Part shown: positions 40,683-50,414 of the stretch, in pieces
Layout of the letters: the number at the start of each line of letters is the position of its first letter
Numbering within the stretch: position 1 is the stretch's first letter
Source of the DNA: Blastocladiella emersonii ATCC 22665
Taxonomy: Eukaryota > Blastocladiomycota > Blastocladiomycetes > Blastocladiales > Blastocladiaceae
Length of the DNA: 64,000 nucleotides
Direction: 5' to 3'
Assembly: GCA_025594325.1 (NCBI GenBank)
Contig: JANHCV010000008.1
Location: 124,001-188,000, forward strand
Notes under the pieces: generated by a model
Seen by the model: the letters and a program-made list of their open reading frames with translations, nothing else
What the model was told of the DNA's origin: nothing
The model's database searches: none
Program-made: the position numbers and the translations under genes

Positions 40683-41154
40683 CTGGAACAGAAGGGCGTC
40701 GTCAAGCGTGTGTTCACCACATTTGGTTCTATTCATAAGTTTTACGGGGAGAGTGGACAGAATCTGAGCGCAAATTGTACGCATATCCGAGAGCAAATCG
40801 AGGCGCAATAGTGCGCGGAATCTCGCCGCAATTTGGCTGCAAGCGCACTAGGAAGCGGACAAAGTGGCACGGGCGAGGGCCCGCTTGCACGACTCTTGGC
40901 ATCCTATGTAGTCTCGTTGCCAGACCGTATTGTCGCGGGGAGCGGCGGGATTCCTGCAGTGGGCCGAGGCGGCCCTACCCAGCGCCTGCTGACCTGCGAC
41001 GTACGTCTACCCACAGTCGGCCAGCCAAGGTCATTTCTCCGAATGCCCGAGGCCACCCACGCCAACCATGTGGCTGTAGAGTCTGGCACCAAGACTACAT
41101 CCTATGGGCTCAGGGTAAAGACAGAAATCAAGCTTGAACCTGCGGTGTATTCGT
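40683..41154. other. Unassigned sequence between transposon and member K
   Basis: About 470 bases with no family similarity. The adjoining member-K remnant loses homology abruptly near 41154, so an additional insertion or deletion boundary lies there. No terminal repeat was recognised. Confidence 0.25.
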
Positions 41155-41201
41155 GAGTACGCGAGATATACGGATCGTGGCACATTTTCCCTGGACAGGA
41201 T
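41155..41201 (-). pseudogene. Member K, downstream remnant cut by Gypsy insertion
   Basis: Reading the minus strand, LSRENVPRSVYLAY continues the ARALIL of the upstream part (47275-47825) across the Ty3/Gypsy insertion, matching ARALILSRENVASEDFFAYA of member J. Homology ends after about 15 codons. Confidence 0.65.
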
Positions 41202-41417
41202 TGTTGATGCCAACAGAAGGAGGTGGGAGACAAGTAGTCAGGGATGTCTATTCCTGCCTTCGGCCCCGAACCCAAGACGGGGAGAGGGGAGAATGGATAA
41301 CAAAGCAGGGCGCGCCGCAGCGGGGTGCGGCGGCGCGGGAGCGAGGGATTGCAGGCGGCTCACGTGAGATCAGATGATTGATCACCGCGGTCGTGGCCAC
41401 ATGAACGACACGCAACA
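41202..41417 (-). repeat. 3' LTR of the decayed Gypsy element
   Basis: 216 bases with TG...CA ends on the plus strand as written. Pairs with 47059-47274. Confidence 0.9.
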
Positions 41418-44400
41418 TCACCTCCCCCCAGACCGTGACCTGAGCGACTTGACGAACCCTTGGTACACCGCGTTCTTGAGCTGGCGACCGGACCAGCTGC
41501 GCGTGATGGATGACAGCGGGTCGGGCAAGGGTGAGCGCGCGCGCTTTGGGTTGGCGCGGGCGGGCAATGAGGCGGCCGAGGACTGCGTGACCGAGAACTG
41601 CGACTTGTCGGCCGAGACTTGGCGAGGAGCAGGATCTTGGCGTGGAGCGGGCACAGGGGAAGACGCGGCGACCTTGGAGGCGAGACGCTGCAGCGAACGC
41701 TGGCGCTTGAGCCGAGTGTCGGCCAAGATCTTCTTGTGGTAGTCGTTGATGGCGCCAGCGGTGTTGAAGCTGCTGGCGGGGATCCACAAGTTCTCGGTGG
41801 AGCGATTGGACCAGCGGACCAGGTACTCGCGCTCGCTGTTTGCGCCGTCGAGATGACAGGGGATGTCGCGCACGGTGTCCGATTCGCCCAAAGGCGCCGA
41901 CTCAGGCTGGATGAGGCGCAGGTGGTGCGCGGGGATCTTCTCGGCGAGTGCGCCAGTGGCGTCGCGGAGCACGTACGCGCCGCCACGGTTACGGCGGACC
42001 ACTGTGTACGGGCCCTTGTAGCGTGGGTCGAGGCGGGAGGCGCGGTCGGTGGTCATGCGCATGACGATGGCGCCCGCGGGGAAGTCAGTGGCAATGATCT
42101 TGCAGTGCTGATCCGTGCGCGCCTGCACAACGGCGTTGCAGTTGGCGGTGCGCTGTGCAATGGCGGGGTAGATGGACTCGGTCATGAGCTTGAGGCGAGC
42201 GAGCTGCTCCTGCTCGGTCATGTCGCGGAGGGGCGGCTGCGCGCTGTAGTCCCAGAGCGCGTTGGCGGGACGTGCAAACATGAGCAAGAAGGGCGTCGAG
42301 CCGTGGCGCGCGTGCGCGCGCATGTTGTAGGCGCACTGGATGGCCGGGACCATGGCGGGCCAGCGGTCGAGCTGCCCGTTGAGCGAGGGGAGCAGCATCT
42401 CCTTGACCGAGCGAACAAGACGCTCCGAGGCGCCGTTGGCCTGCAGGTGGTACGGCGACACAAGGCGGCGGTCGATGCTGGCCATGTCGGCAAGCGAGGC
42501 AATGATCTGGTTGGCGAACTCGGGGCCGTTGTCGGACTGGATGATGCGCGGGAAACCGAACTGGAAGCACGTGGCCAGGAAGCAGGTGGCGACCTCGCCG
42601 GCAGACGTGGAGCGGATCGGGTGGAGCCACGCGAACCGGGTGCAGATGTCAATGATCACGAGCACGTGCGTGTAACCGTTGGGCGAGATGGGCAGCTGCA
42701 TGCAGTCCATGGACAGGTGGTCAAGCGGCAGCAGCGCCTCGATCGAGCGCATCGGGTGGAAACCCTGCCGCGTGGCCAAGAACCGCGCGCACGGGATGCA
42801 ACTGGCAATGACGCGCTGGCAGTCGGCAAGCATGCCAGACCATTCGTGGCCGAGGACGACGAGCTGCTGCTGTGTGGCCGCGGGACCCGAGTGGCCCCAG
42901 TTGTGCATGCTGCAGATGATCTGGTTGCGCTGGTCATGTGGAACGGGCGCCGTGTTGAGGCGCTGCGCAGGCGGGACGGTGCCAATGGGCGAGAACTTGG
43001 GCCGCAGCGCGCTACCCTCGGGGGCGGGTGCGGCGGTGATGACGCGGGCGTGCACGGCGGGCGCGGGTGTTGAAGAAAAGCTGCCCCCATGGGTGGGTGC
43101 GGCAGCAAAAGCGCGGGCCCGCTCCGCGGGCGGGAGCGAGGCCAGCGCAAGGAAGAAGTGTCGAGCACGATTCTCTGCGAGGGAGAGATCGTGCGTCATG
43201 AGCTGCTTGAGCTCGCTGTCGCCGAGGGCACACTCGGGGAGAGACGGCGCAGGAGAGGATCCGGAGGGACCCCCCCCCCACCAGCGGGCGCCCACGGGGG
43301 GAACGCGATATAGGACGCTGGCCGGCGCGGTCAATGGCGACAAGACGGGCACGGGCGTCGGTATTATACAGGCGCGACAGGATGTTGGGCAGCACGTTCA
43401 GGACGCCGGGGAGGTGCGTGACTGAGAACGAGAGGGAGAGCAGCGTGTCGAGCCAGTTTTTGAGGACGGGTGACAGGCGCTTCCACGTGAACATGTGGGT
43501 AGAGCGAGAAACGGCGGCCGTGGAGGAAGTAGAAGAAGAGAGTGAGCGCGAAGACGATGCCGAGGAGCTCGCGCTTGGTGGCTGAGTAGTTCTGCTCGGC
43601 GGGCTGCAGAGAGCGAGAGGCAAACGAGATGTAGCGCGGGGACTTGCGGCTACCCTGGGACAGGACGGCGCCGAGACCGACGTTTGAGGCGTCGGTAGCG
43701 ACGAAGAACGGCTTGGAGAAATCAGGCGGCGCGAGACACGGGGCGGCGGCGACGGCGGCCTTTATGGCAAGGAACGCCTGCTCGCACTCGTCGGTCCACA
43801 CGTTGCAGTTGTCGAGGTCAATGCGCTTGAGGTTGCGCAGCGCGTTGAGCGGGTGCATGAGGGCCGCGGCGAGCGGGATGTAGGCGCGCAGGTAGTTGAC
43901 GAGGCCGAGGAACTTCTGGACCTGGTTGCCGGACGTCAGACGCGGCCAGTTGCGGATTGAGACGACCTTGGCCTCGGCGGGCTGCACGCCCTCAGCCGAG
44001 ACGACGTGGCCAAGCAGGTGCACGCGTGCGTAGTAGAAGAAGCACTTGGCGGGGTCGAGGCGGATGGTTGTCGTCGGCGATGACCTTGTTGATGTGCCGC
44101 GGGTCAATGCAGACGCGGTGGCCAACGACCTTGCCATCGTGGTCCTTCTTGGGGAGCACGATCAGCGGGCAGTTCCAGAGACTGCGGCCGCGCGCGCGGC
44201 AGATGACGCCCATGGCGAGCCACTTGGCGATCTGCTCGGTGATGATGATCTTGTCGGCAAGCGAGCGGTGGTACTGGCCCACGTACTTGCAGAGGGTGGT
44301 CTCGGACAGCTGCACGCGGATGACCGAGTCTGGGTGCAAACACACAGCCTTGCGCGAGATGGCGCCGTTGAGCTCAAGGGCCGCGCGGAGGACCAGCGGG

Positions 44401-44990
44401 ATACTGTCGAGGATCGGGCGCTCGCCCGCGGCAATGAGCCAGTCACGCTCGTCAGGCACGTAGGGCGACGGATTGTTGCGGCTCTTGGGCTGATCAAGCT
44501 GCACGCCGATGACGCCGATGCCAATGCGTGGCAGGATGTCAAGACCGAGGAGGCACAGGATGTCGGCGTCGACAACAAAGAACTCGTGCTGCACCTCATG
44601 ACGGTTCACGCGGACCCAGCAGCGGATGGTGCTGACTGTGCGACACGAGCTGACGCCGTCCACGTCTATGCGCTCAGCGACAAGGTGCCAAGCGAGTTCA
44701 CCAATCATTTTCAGCGAGATGAGCGACTGCTGCGCGCCCGTGTCCACGATGGCGCCTGGGACGCGAACCGCGGGACCGCCGTCGAGGAACAGGTCTGCAC
44801 GCACGGTCAGGAACGCCGGGTAGCACCAAGAAGGCTCGCCGCGAACAGGCGTGCAGTTCGCTGCAGCCGAACGAGCGCGCGAAGATGACATCGGGCTGGA
44901 TAGAGCCAGAATGATGAGGTCAGAGATATTATTATTGTGAGCGACAAGCGCCACGTACAGGTCGCAGATGGACGCGCGTGCCCAGGTCAC
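41418..44990 (-). pseudogene. Broken pol of the decayed Gypsy element (PR-RT-RH-IN-chromo)
   Basis: In minus-strand order: aspartic protease (VPGAIVDTGAQQSLIS) and the first RT blocks (CPLIVLPKKDHDGKVVGHRV, IDPRHINKVIADDNHP), in one frame from 44990 to about 44065. Then come late RT (HLLGHVVSAEGV, KFLGLVNYLRAYIP) and RNase H (FFVATDASNVGLGAVLSQGS, YSATKRELLGIVFAL), in another frame. The roughly 100 residues between, including the Y-x-D-D catalytic loop, are missing. Further shifts occur near 43505 and around a C-run at about 43270. The last part (43352-41418) is one long frame with an integrase: the HHCC finger (H-N-W-G-H ... C-I-P-C), a DDE core (LDHLSMDCMQL, IIQSDNGPEFANQI, ANGASERLVRSVKEM) and a chromodomain-like EYLVRWSNRSTENLW. 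It is enzymatically dead, because the polymerase active site is absent. Confidence 0.85.
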
Positions 44991-45335
44991 GGAAATGCGG
45001 GTGTGCCCAGCCAGTTGGGGTTGACCGCACCCGCGCCGTCATGCTCACGGCGCGCACCAGAGCGGGCGGGGGTGGCGAAATGCGCGACGGGACCAAGGCG
45101 GCTGCAAAGGGGATCGTCGTGGGTGACGGTGGCAGCGCGGGCCAAGGTGGGGCCAAGGCGGGAACCGACAATGATGTGGTAGAACTTGTCGAGCAGGTGC
45201 GCAAACAGGCTGGTGGCGGACGCTGGCAGGAGGGCGAGGACACAGAGGTGGTGGGCGAGCAGGGGCTGGGAGCGGGGAATGCCGTTGACCGCGCGGGCAA
45301 GCGAGGAGACAAACTCAGAGCAGGAGCGCTCAAGG

Positions 45336-47037
45336 TCATCCGCCAAACTTGGTCTCAAGACCCGCGGGCCAGACGGGCGCCACGGCCGCGTGGTAGTTGC
45401 GCGGGGCGCGCTCGCGCACAGCGGAGCGGGAGCGCGAGCGGGACCGGGGACGCGAGCGCTGACGCTTGTCGCGGCCGCCACGATCACGATCGTGGCGGTT
45501 GTTGGGCATGGCGAGAAGCGCGCGCGGGGTGTCGCGAGACGCGCGGTCGTCATGGCCGGCCTTGCCCTTGTCGTAGTGGCCGTTCTTGTCGTGGGCGCCG
45601 CCGCCGCGGTGGTTGTTGTAGTTGTTGTTGTTCTTGTTGTTGTAGTTGTTGTAGTTGTTGTTGTTGTTGTTGTAGTTGTTGTTGTTGTTGTTGTAGTTGT
45701 TGTTGTTCTTGTTCTTGTCCTTGTCCTTGTCGCCTGACTTGGTGCGCGCAGCTGGCACGGCTGACGAGGCGTCACCAGCGTTGCCGGCGGGCGCCTTGCT
45801 GCGCGAGGCAATCTGGATGTAGCCGTGGGGGCTAATGAGGTTGACGAGCGTGGGCAGGGTGCACTTGGAGGTGGCGGTGCCGAGCGTGTGGCAGAGGGCG
45901 TTGTAGACGTCGTCCTTGATGCCCTTGACCAAGTTGAGGAACAAGGAGAGGAGCGCGGGAGGCAGGCGGCTGATGGGATCCAGGCAACCCACCTCGCAGA
46001 GACGCCAGACAAACACGACGCGGTGGCGCTCGAGGGTGAGGCCTGGAGTGGCGGGGAACGAGAGGTCAAGGTAGCGGACGATGGCGGCGCGCTCCATGTG
46101 GTCAAAGAAGTGGGCGATCAGCTGGTGCTCCTCGAGACCGGCGCCCTCACGGACCATCAACTTGTACACAACCTGGGCGTCGTGGCCGACGGTGGTGGTG
46201 GCGGCGTCGAGCAGCTTGTACAGGTTGTGCAGCGGGTAGAGGTCGCGGAGGTTGCGGAGGAAGGTGGCTGGGTCTTGGCAGTTGCCGCGGGTTGGGTGGC
46301 AGTAGTTGATGCGGGTGCTCTCGATGTCAGCGCGCAGCTGCTTGTCGACGCTGGTGGTCAACGCAGCAGGAGCGGCTGGCGAGGCGGCGGCTGGCGCGGC
46401 CAGGGGCGCCTCGGCGGGCAGCATGTCAACGGCGAGGTCGATAATGTTGTTGTGGCGCGAGTGCGCAGCGATGAGCGCGTCCAGCGCCTTGGCGGCCTGG
46501 GCCTGCAGCTTGGGCGGGTGGGTGGCCAACGTGCCGTTGCCCTGGGACGGCGCGGGTTGCGCGGCGGCGTCTTTTTTTTTTTTTAAACCTATGGGTATAC
46601 ACCATTCCTTAACAGTGGTTGTTTCCTGCAAGCAGAGTATCCACTGTGCGACGGGCATCAGCCCTTCTGCGGGCGGGCCACATTTTTTGTGACAGACCCA
46701 GACCATGAACGTCAAGGAGCATAGGATGGTTCAATGTAACTCACTGGGCTTAAGTGGGTTGTTACTTTGCGAGGGGACTGCTTGCTTCATAGAGAACCAC
46801 ACGCCTGGCCCGGACCCTCAGCAAACACCGTCTGGATGGGAAAGTTGCGCGGCGGCGTCGATGGCGGCCGAGCAGGCAGCGAACTGCTCACCAAGTAGCT
46901 GGCGCAGCTCGGCGGCGCGCGCGCGTGCGGCGGGCACGGCCTGGGGGTCCTTGGCCGCGGTGCTGCAGGTGCCGGGGAGCGCAGAGATGTCGCTGCAGAG
47001 CGCCAGCGAGATGGTGAAGGTGGGGTTCAAGGCCATG
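45336..47037 (-). pseudogene. Gag of the decayed Gypsy element, interrupted by a retroposon
   Basis: Gag starts MALNPTFTISLALCSDIS at 47037. It is cut after LRQLLGEQFAACSAAIDAAA by the insertion at 46572-46843. It then continues APSQGNGTLATHPPKLQAQA and the capsid-like region (DPATFLRNLRDLYPLHNLYK, VGHDAQVVYKLMV, RYLDLSFPATPGLTLERHRV). There is no CCHC box. Instead the C-terminus has a long Asn/Tyr-rich run (about 45590-45720; units of NNNNYNN) and an arginine-serine-rich basic tail (RSRPRSRSRSRS). The capsid-like block aligns by eye with the central module of the array gene family. Pol lies in another frame beginning around 45345. Confidence 0.75.
46572..46843 (-). mobile_element. Poly(A) retroposon (SINE-like) inserted in gag
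   Basis: The insert is 272 bases and is flanked by a perfect 16-base duplication GTTGCGCGGCGGCGTC (46556-46571 and 46844-46859). It ends in a run of 13 T on the plus strand (46572-46584), so its sense is the minus strand with a 3' poly(A) tail. Long target duplications and a poly(A) tail are signs of LINE-mediated target-primed retrotransposition. I cannot find a clear tRNA-type A/B box, so it may be a SINE, a 5'-truncated LINE tail or a processed transcript. Insert plus one duplication totals 288 bases, a multiple of three, but stop codons inside it end Gag. Confidence 0.8.
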
Positions 47038-47058
47038 CGGAAAACTACTTGAAGAAAA

Positions 47059-47274
47059 TGTTGATGCCGACAGAAGGAGGCGGGAGACAAGTAGTCAGGG
47101 ATGTCTATTCCTGCCTTCGGCCCCGAACCCAAGACGGGGAGAGGGGAGAATGGATAACAAAGCAGGGCGCGCCGCAGCGGGGTGCGGCGGCGCGGGAGCG
47201 AGGGATTGCGGGCGGCTCACGCGAGATCAGATGATTGATCACCGCGGTCGTGGCCACATGAACGACACGCAACA
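47059..47274 (-). repeat. 5' LTR of the decayed Gypsy element
   Basis: 216 bases, about 98% identical to 41202-41417. The Gag start lies only 21 bases inside the LTR, leaving almost no leader and no obvious tRNA primer-binding site. Confidence 0.9.
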
Positions 47275-47825
47275 AGGATAAGCGCGCGAGCCAGTTTACC
47301 AGCAGGGACCACGTTTCGGAGGTGGTCAAGAAATTCGCGCGGGTCACTGGCCGACCACCTCTCAGATGTTGGAGTTGTCCGAAGCAGCGGGCCACGGGTC
47401 CGCACAGCAAGTTCAAGCGGACTAGGCTTGTCGGCCAAGCGCGGTTTCGGCGGCGAAGTACTGGACGGGATTGGGGTAGCCAGTGTCGGTCCGGAGGGGG
47501 GGAGCGCACACGGTGACACAGCTGAAGAGCGGCCTAAGTCGGCTTCCAGGACGTTGCAAAGTTGTTCGAGCTCAAGGATCGCGCGATGCGTTGGGTCCCG
47601 CAAGCAGGGACTCGACGCATCCGTGGTCCCAAGTTGCGAAGTCAACGCGGTTCGAATCATGTTCACGCGCGCATCCATAACTTTGCAAAGAGCCCCCTGA
47701 AGGAGAAGGACGTGATTTTGTCGCGCTGCAGGAAGTTCATTGGTTGCATTAAACTGAGAGCTGACAGCGGCCGTGGCATAAGCTAGATTGGCGCGGGGCC
47801 TTTGGAGTTCATTGCATAGAGTCAT
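47275..47825 (-). pseudogene. Gag-like array family, member K, N-terminal part
   Basis: The start is MTLCNELQRPRANLAYATAA at 47825. The N-terminal module (GALCKVMDARVNMIRTALTS, ILELEQLCNVL) and the beginning of the central module (RTRGPLLRTTPTSERWSA, DPREFLDHLRNVVPAGKLAR) are clean. The gene is interrupted after ARALIL by the Gypsy element and resumes for 15 codons at 41201. The spacing to the upstream remnant L (262 bases) matches the spacing between members J and I (about 240), showing a head-to-tail array. Confidence 0.65.
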
Positions 47826-48087
47826 GATAAATGCATGTGAGTTTCCATTGCTCGGCGGGGCTGTCGAGGGGAGTTCGGCTTGGCGACGCCGCTCGCGCAA
47901 CGAAAAGGGCGCGAGCGGGTGTGGCGTGTGGCATTCATCACATGCTTTTGCAATGCGTCTACCAGCTCGACCTCCGCGCCTTCCGTCAGCTCTGTGCGCA
48001 ATCATCGCTGATCCAAAAACGAGTTTACCTTGTGTGTTTCGTAACTGTTGTGCGATGAAAAACATGATGTTACAACGAAACCTAATG

Positions 48088-48354
48088 TCAGCGGCCAATT
48101 CGGCGTTCCCACATCTTCATGATGTTCGCCCACACCGGCACCAGGTGCGACTCAAGCATTGCCTTGGGGACCTCGCACAGGGCGGTGAGGTACAAGTTTG
48201 CGTAGCGCAGCGCCTCCAGGTCGCGATCCGCAGTAAACTTGGCCCGCGCTTGGCGCGCGCGCTTGGCGTACTCGTGGCACAGGGCGACCAGCGTTTTGTA
48301 TGATCTGCTGCGCATGGCTTCCAACAACAGAAACGCGTGACCGAGCAGCATGAG
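48088..48354 (-). pseudogene. Gag-like array family, member L, C-terminal remnant cut by the Polinton
   Basis: The minus strand encodes LMLLGHAFLLLEAMRSRSYK, VALCHEYAKRARQARAKF and LEALRYANLYLTALCEVP, ending ERRIGR. It is highly similar to the tail of member J. DNA identity with member J (GACCGAGCAGCATGAG) stops abruptly at 48354, and the next base starts the palindromic terminus of the Polinton-like element. The rest of the gene should lie on the far side of that element, beyond the window. Confidence 0.65.
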
Positions 48355-48380
48355 TGTCGTATCCCTTAAGGGATACGACA
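48355..48380. repeat. 26-base perfect palindrome at the Polinton boundary
   Basis: TGTCGTATCCC, then TTAA, then its exact inverse complement. It begins at the first base after homology to the array gene ends, so it is probably the element terminus. Confidence 0.75.
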
Positions 48381-48480
48381 TAGGCTGACCCACTGCCACT
48401 CGGGCTGACCAATTGCTTACCCCGAGCGGTTGGCAGCAGTCACTCAGGGTAACCACGTGAGACCCAGTTGCTTACCCCGG

Positions 48481-48652
48481 GTGACATCACTGAGACTGTC
48501 ACCGCCCTTAGGGCAATGACACGCGGACAGAGGCCAAAGGCCGAAGCAGGTGGGCGGGAGGGTGGGGTGACATCACTGAGACTGTCATCGCCCTTAGGGC
48601 GATGACACGCAGACGGAGGCCGAAGGCCAAAGCAGGTGGGCGGGAGGGTGGG
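48481..48652. repeat. Two-copy 86-base direct repeat
   Basis: Copies start at 48481 and 48567 with GTGACATCACTGAGACTGTC. Each includes a short hairpin; the second is perfect: CATCGCCC-TTA-GGGCGATG. Confidence 0.75.
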
Positions 48653-48939
48653 TGGAAGGGAGGGGCGAGTGGTCCAGGAGTGAGTCCCTGACCTGACCCC
48701 TGAGCCCGTCCCTGACCAACCACTTGGGCTGACCATTGCTTACCCCAAGCGGTCGGCGGCGGCCGGCGAGCGCAGCGAGACAAAGAGCAGCGCAGCTGCG
48801 GCTACCCACTGACAGAGTTCCCTGGTCTGGTCCCTGAGCACAGCTGCAAGTCGATCTGTGAGCAGTCCCCGAGCCAGTCCCCGAGCCCGTCCCTGACCAC
48901 CTGCCGCAAGCGGCTGCTATGAAGCCACTCACTGTAAAG

Positions 48940-49009
48940 GTCCCAATTTCCCCTATGAAACAGTCAGTGTCTATATAGAGTACCAGCATTCTATAGGGGA
49001 AATTGGGAC
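48940..49009. repeat. 17-base inverted repeat with TATA-containing loop
   Basis: The arms are GTCCCAATTTCCCCTAT (48940-48956) and its exact inverse complement (48993-49009). The 36-base loop contains CTATATAG. It could be a hairpin, a terminator or a regulatory site. Confidence 0.6.
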
Positions 49010-49149
49010 TTTCAAAGACAAGAGGTCAGGGTACGGGGGTCAAGGCAGGGGAGCGTCTTAGCAGCATCAATGTATTGGGCAAGACAAGGGTCAGGGTACG
49101 GGGTCAGGGTACGGGAGCGTCTTAGCAGGCAGCGTCTTAGCAGGCAGGA

Positions 49150-49515
49150 AGGCAGCGTGGCAGGTCATGGAGTGTCTGGGGTGCCAGGTCTGGGGTGCCG
49201 GGTCATGGAGGGTTGGGGGTGCCAGGTCTGGGGTGCCAGGTCATGGAGTGTCTTGGGTGCCAGGTCTGGGGTGCCGGGTCATGGAGGGTCTGGGGTGCCA
49301 GGTCAGGGTGCCAGGTCTGGGGTGCCAGGTCGGGGGTGCCGGGTCATGGAGGGTCTGGGGTGCCAGGTCAGGGTGCCAGGTCTGGGGTGCCAGGTCGGGG
49401 GTGCCGGGTCATGGAGGGTCTGGGGTGCCAGGTCTGGGGTCACGCGGGGGGTCAGGCGGGGGGTCAGGCGGGGGGTCAGGCGGGGGGTCACGTTGGGGGT
49501 GCCAGATCAGGGCCC
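49150..49515. repeat. G-rich minisatellite
   Basis: Irregular repeats built from GGTCATGGAGGGTCTGGGG, GTGCCAGGTCTGGGGTGCC and, at the end, GGGGGGTCAGGC units. They lie in the terminal region of the Polinton-like element. Open frames through it are by-products of the repeat. Confidence 0.75.
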
Positions 49516-49663
49516 TGTGCCTGAGGATTTAGCGCTAACCCTGGCCCTATAAGAACCCCCCACTCCCCCTGCCCTGAGAGCTGCTCTTTGCCACTCACCA
49601 TGAAAGCCATGCCACAGATTCACTGCCTCAAGCCCTACTCTGATTGTATAGGCCATCTTTGCA

Positions 49664-49831
49664 ATGCGCCCAACGCTCACAGTAGGCTTCTGGTATGGGT
49701 GCATGGCCAACATTGCAGGCGGCCACTTCCCTATTCCTTTGGCTTGGGATCTGCTGAGTCATCTGTATGTGCACGGCAATGACTTGGTTATCCCCTGTCT
49801 TGGTCTGGATTGTGGGCGCTGCTTGGATTAG
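49664..49831 (+). CDS. Small ORF, 55 aa, Polinton left arm
   Basis: The frame reads MRPTLTVGFWYGCMANIAGG, HFPIPLAWDLLSHLYVHG, then CLGLDCGRCLD-TAG. A TATA-like CCTATAAGAA lies at about 49547, and an overlapping 60-codon frame starts at 49600 in another frame. There is no similarity I recognise. Three 36-base repeats (TTTGGGTGTGTTGGCGCTGT) follow at about 49874-49980. Expression is uncertain. Confidence 0.3.
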   Translation: MRPTLTVGFWYGCMANIAGGHFPIPLAWDLLSHLYVHGNDLVIPCLGLDCGRCLD

Positions 49832-50414
49832 CTACCCATGCAGTGCTCTTTGATCCATTCCTATCTCTCTCTTTTTGGGTGTGTTGGCGCTGTGTGGTTC
49901 AATGGGTCTTTTGGGTGTGTTGGCGCTGTGTGGTTTGATGAGTCTTTTGGGTGTGTTGGCGCTGTGTGGTTTGATGAGTATTAGCGATGATGCCTGCTCC
50001 GTGTTGGAACTCTGATTAGTGGCTGGCCACCATGAAAGGAGACCTCCAGGATGGAGCAGTCTGGGAGGCGCTTGGCCAACGCTTCCTGGACAGGGCGGAG
50101 CACCCCTTATTTCTACTTTATGTCAATGTTGTAGTGTGTCCCGTTGCTACGTCATGCCAAGTGCGTTGAATGCGTTTGTCAATTTATAAACTTTGTTGGA
50201 CTACTGTAACTATGCGAGGCTGTATCAAAGAGATCGTCCCCCTGCCCAAGCCGCCATGCGATCACTATGATGCTCCCAGCTGGGTCCATGACAATGAGCT
50301 GCTGTGGGTCCAAGTCGTGTACCTGTGCTGTGGGCACAAGTACACATACCGCCGGGTAGTCTGAGAGTGACCAGTAAAGGCTTCAAGGTAGCTAACCAAG
50401 TTAACTTGAAGGAT
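49832..50414. other. Polinton left arm, repeats and a possible short frame
   Basis: It contains three tandem 36-base units (about 49874-49980). A minus-strand open frame at 50179-50388 (VHDLDPQQLIVMDPAGSIIV, ending SPTKFIN-TGA) has protein-like composition but an ATG only midway, at 50288. I cannot assign it. Confidence 0.3.

Larger units (their letters stand above)
41202..47274 (-). mobile_element. Decayed Ty3/Gypsy retrotransposon, 6.07 kb, sense on minus strand
   Basis: Two 216-base LTRs (41202-41417 and 47059-47274) start TGTTGATGCC and end CGCAACA; they differ at four positions that I can see. The 5-base duplication AGGAT flanks the element (41197-41201 and 47275-47279). A purine-rich tract (GGGGGGAGGTGA on the minus strand) abuts the 3' LTR at 41418. 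The order on the minus strand is Gag, protease, RT, RNase H, integrase, chromodomain-like tail. A retroposon interrupts gag, the RT core is deleted and several frameshifts break pol, so the copy cannot move by itself. LTR similarity of about 98% indicates a fairly recent insertion. Confidence 0.9.

Noticed and set aside
45596-45725. TTG/GTT-rich tract as a microsatellite of independent interest
   Set aside because: It is the coding sequence of the Asn/Tyr run in the Gypsy Gag and lies in frame.
49163-49552. Long open frames through the G-rich minisatellite
   Set aside because: All three frames are open because the repeat unit lacks stops; the proteins are pure repeat translations.
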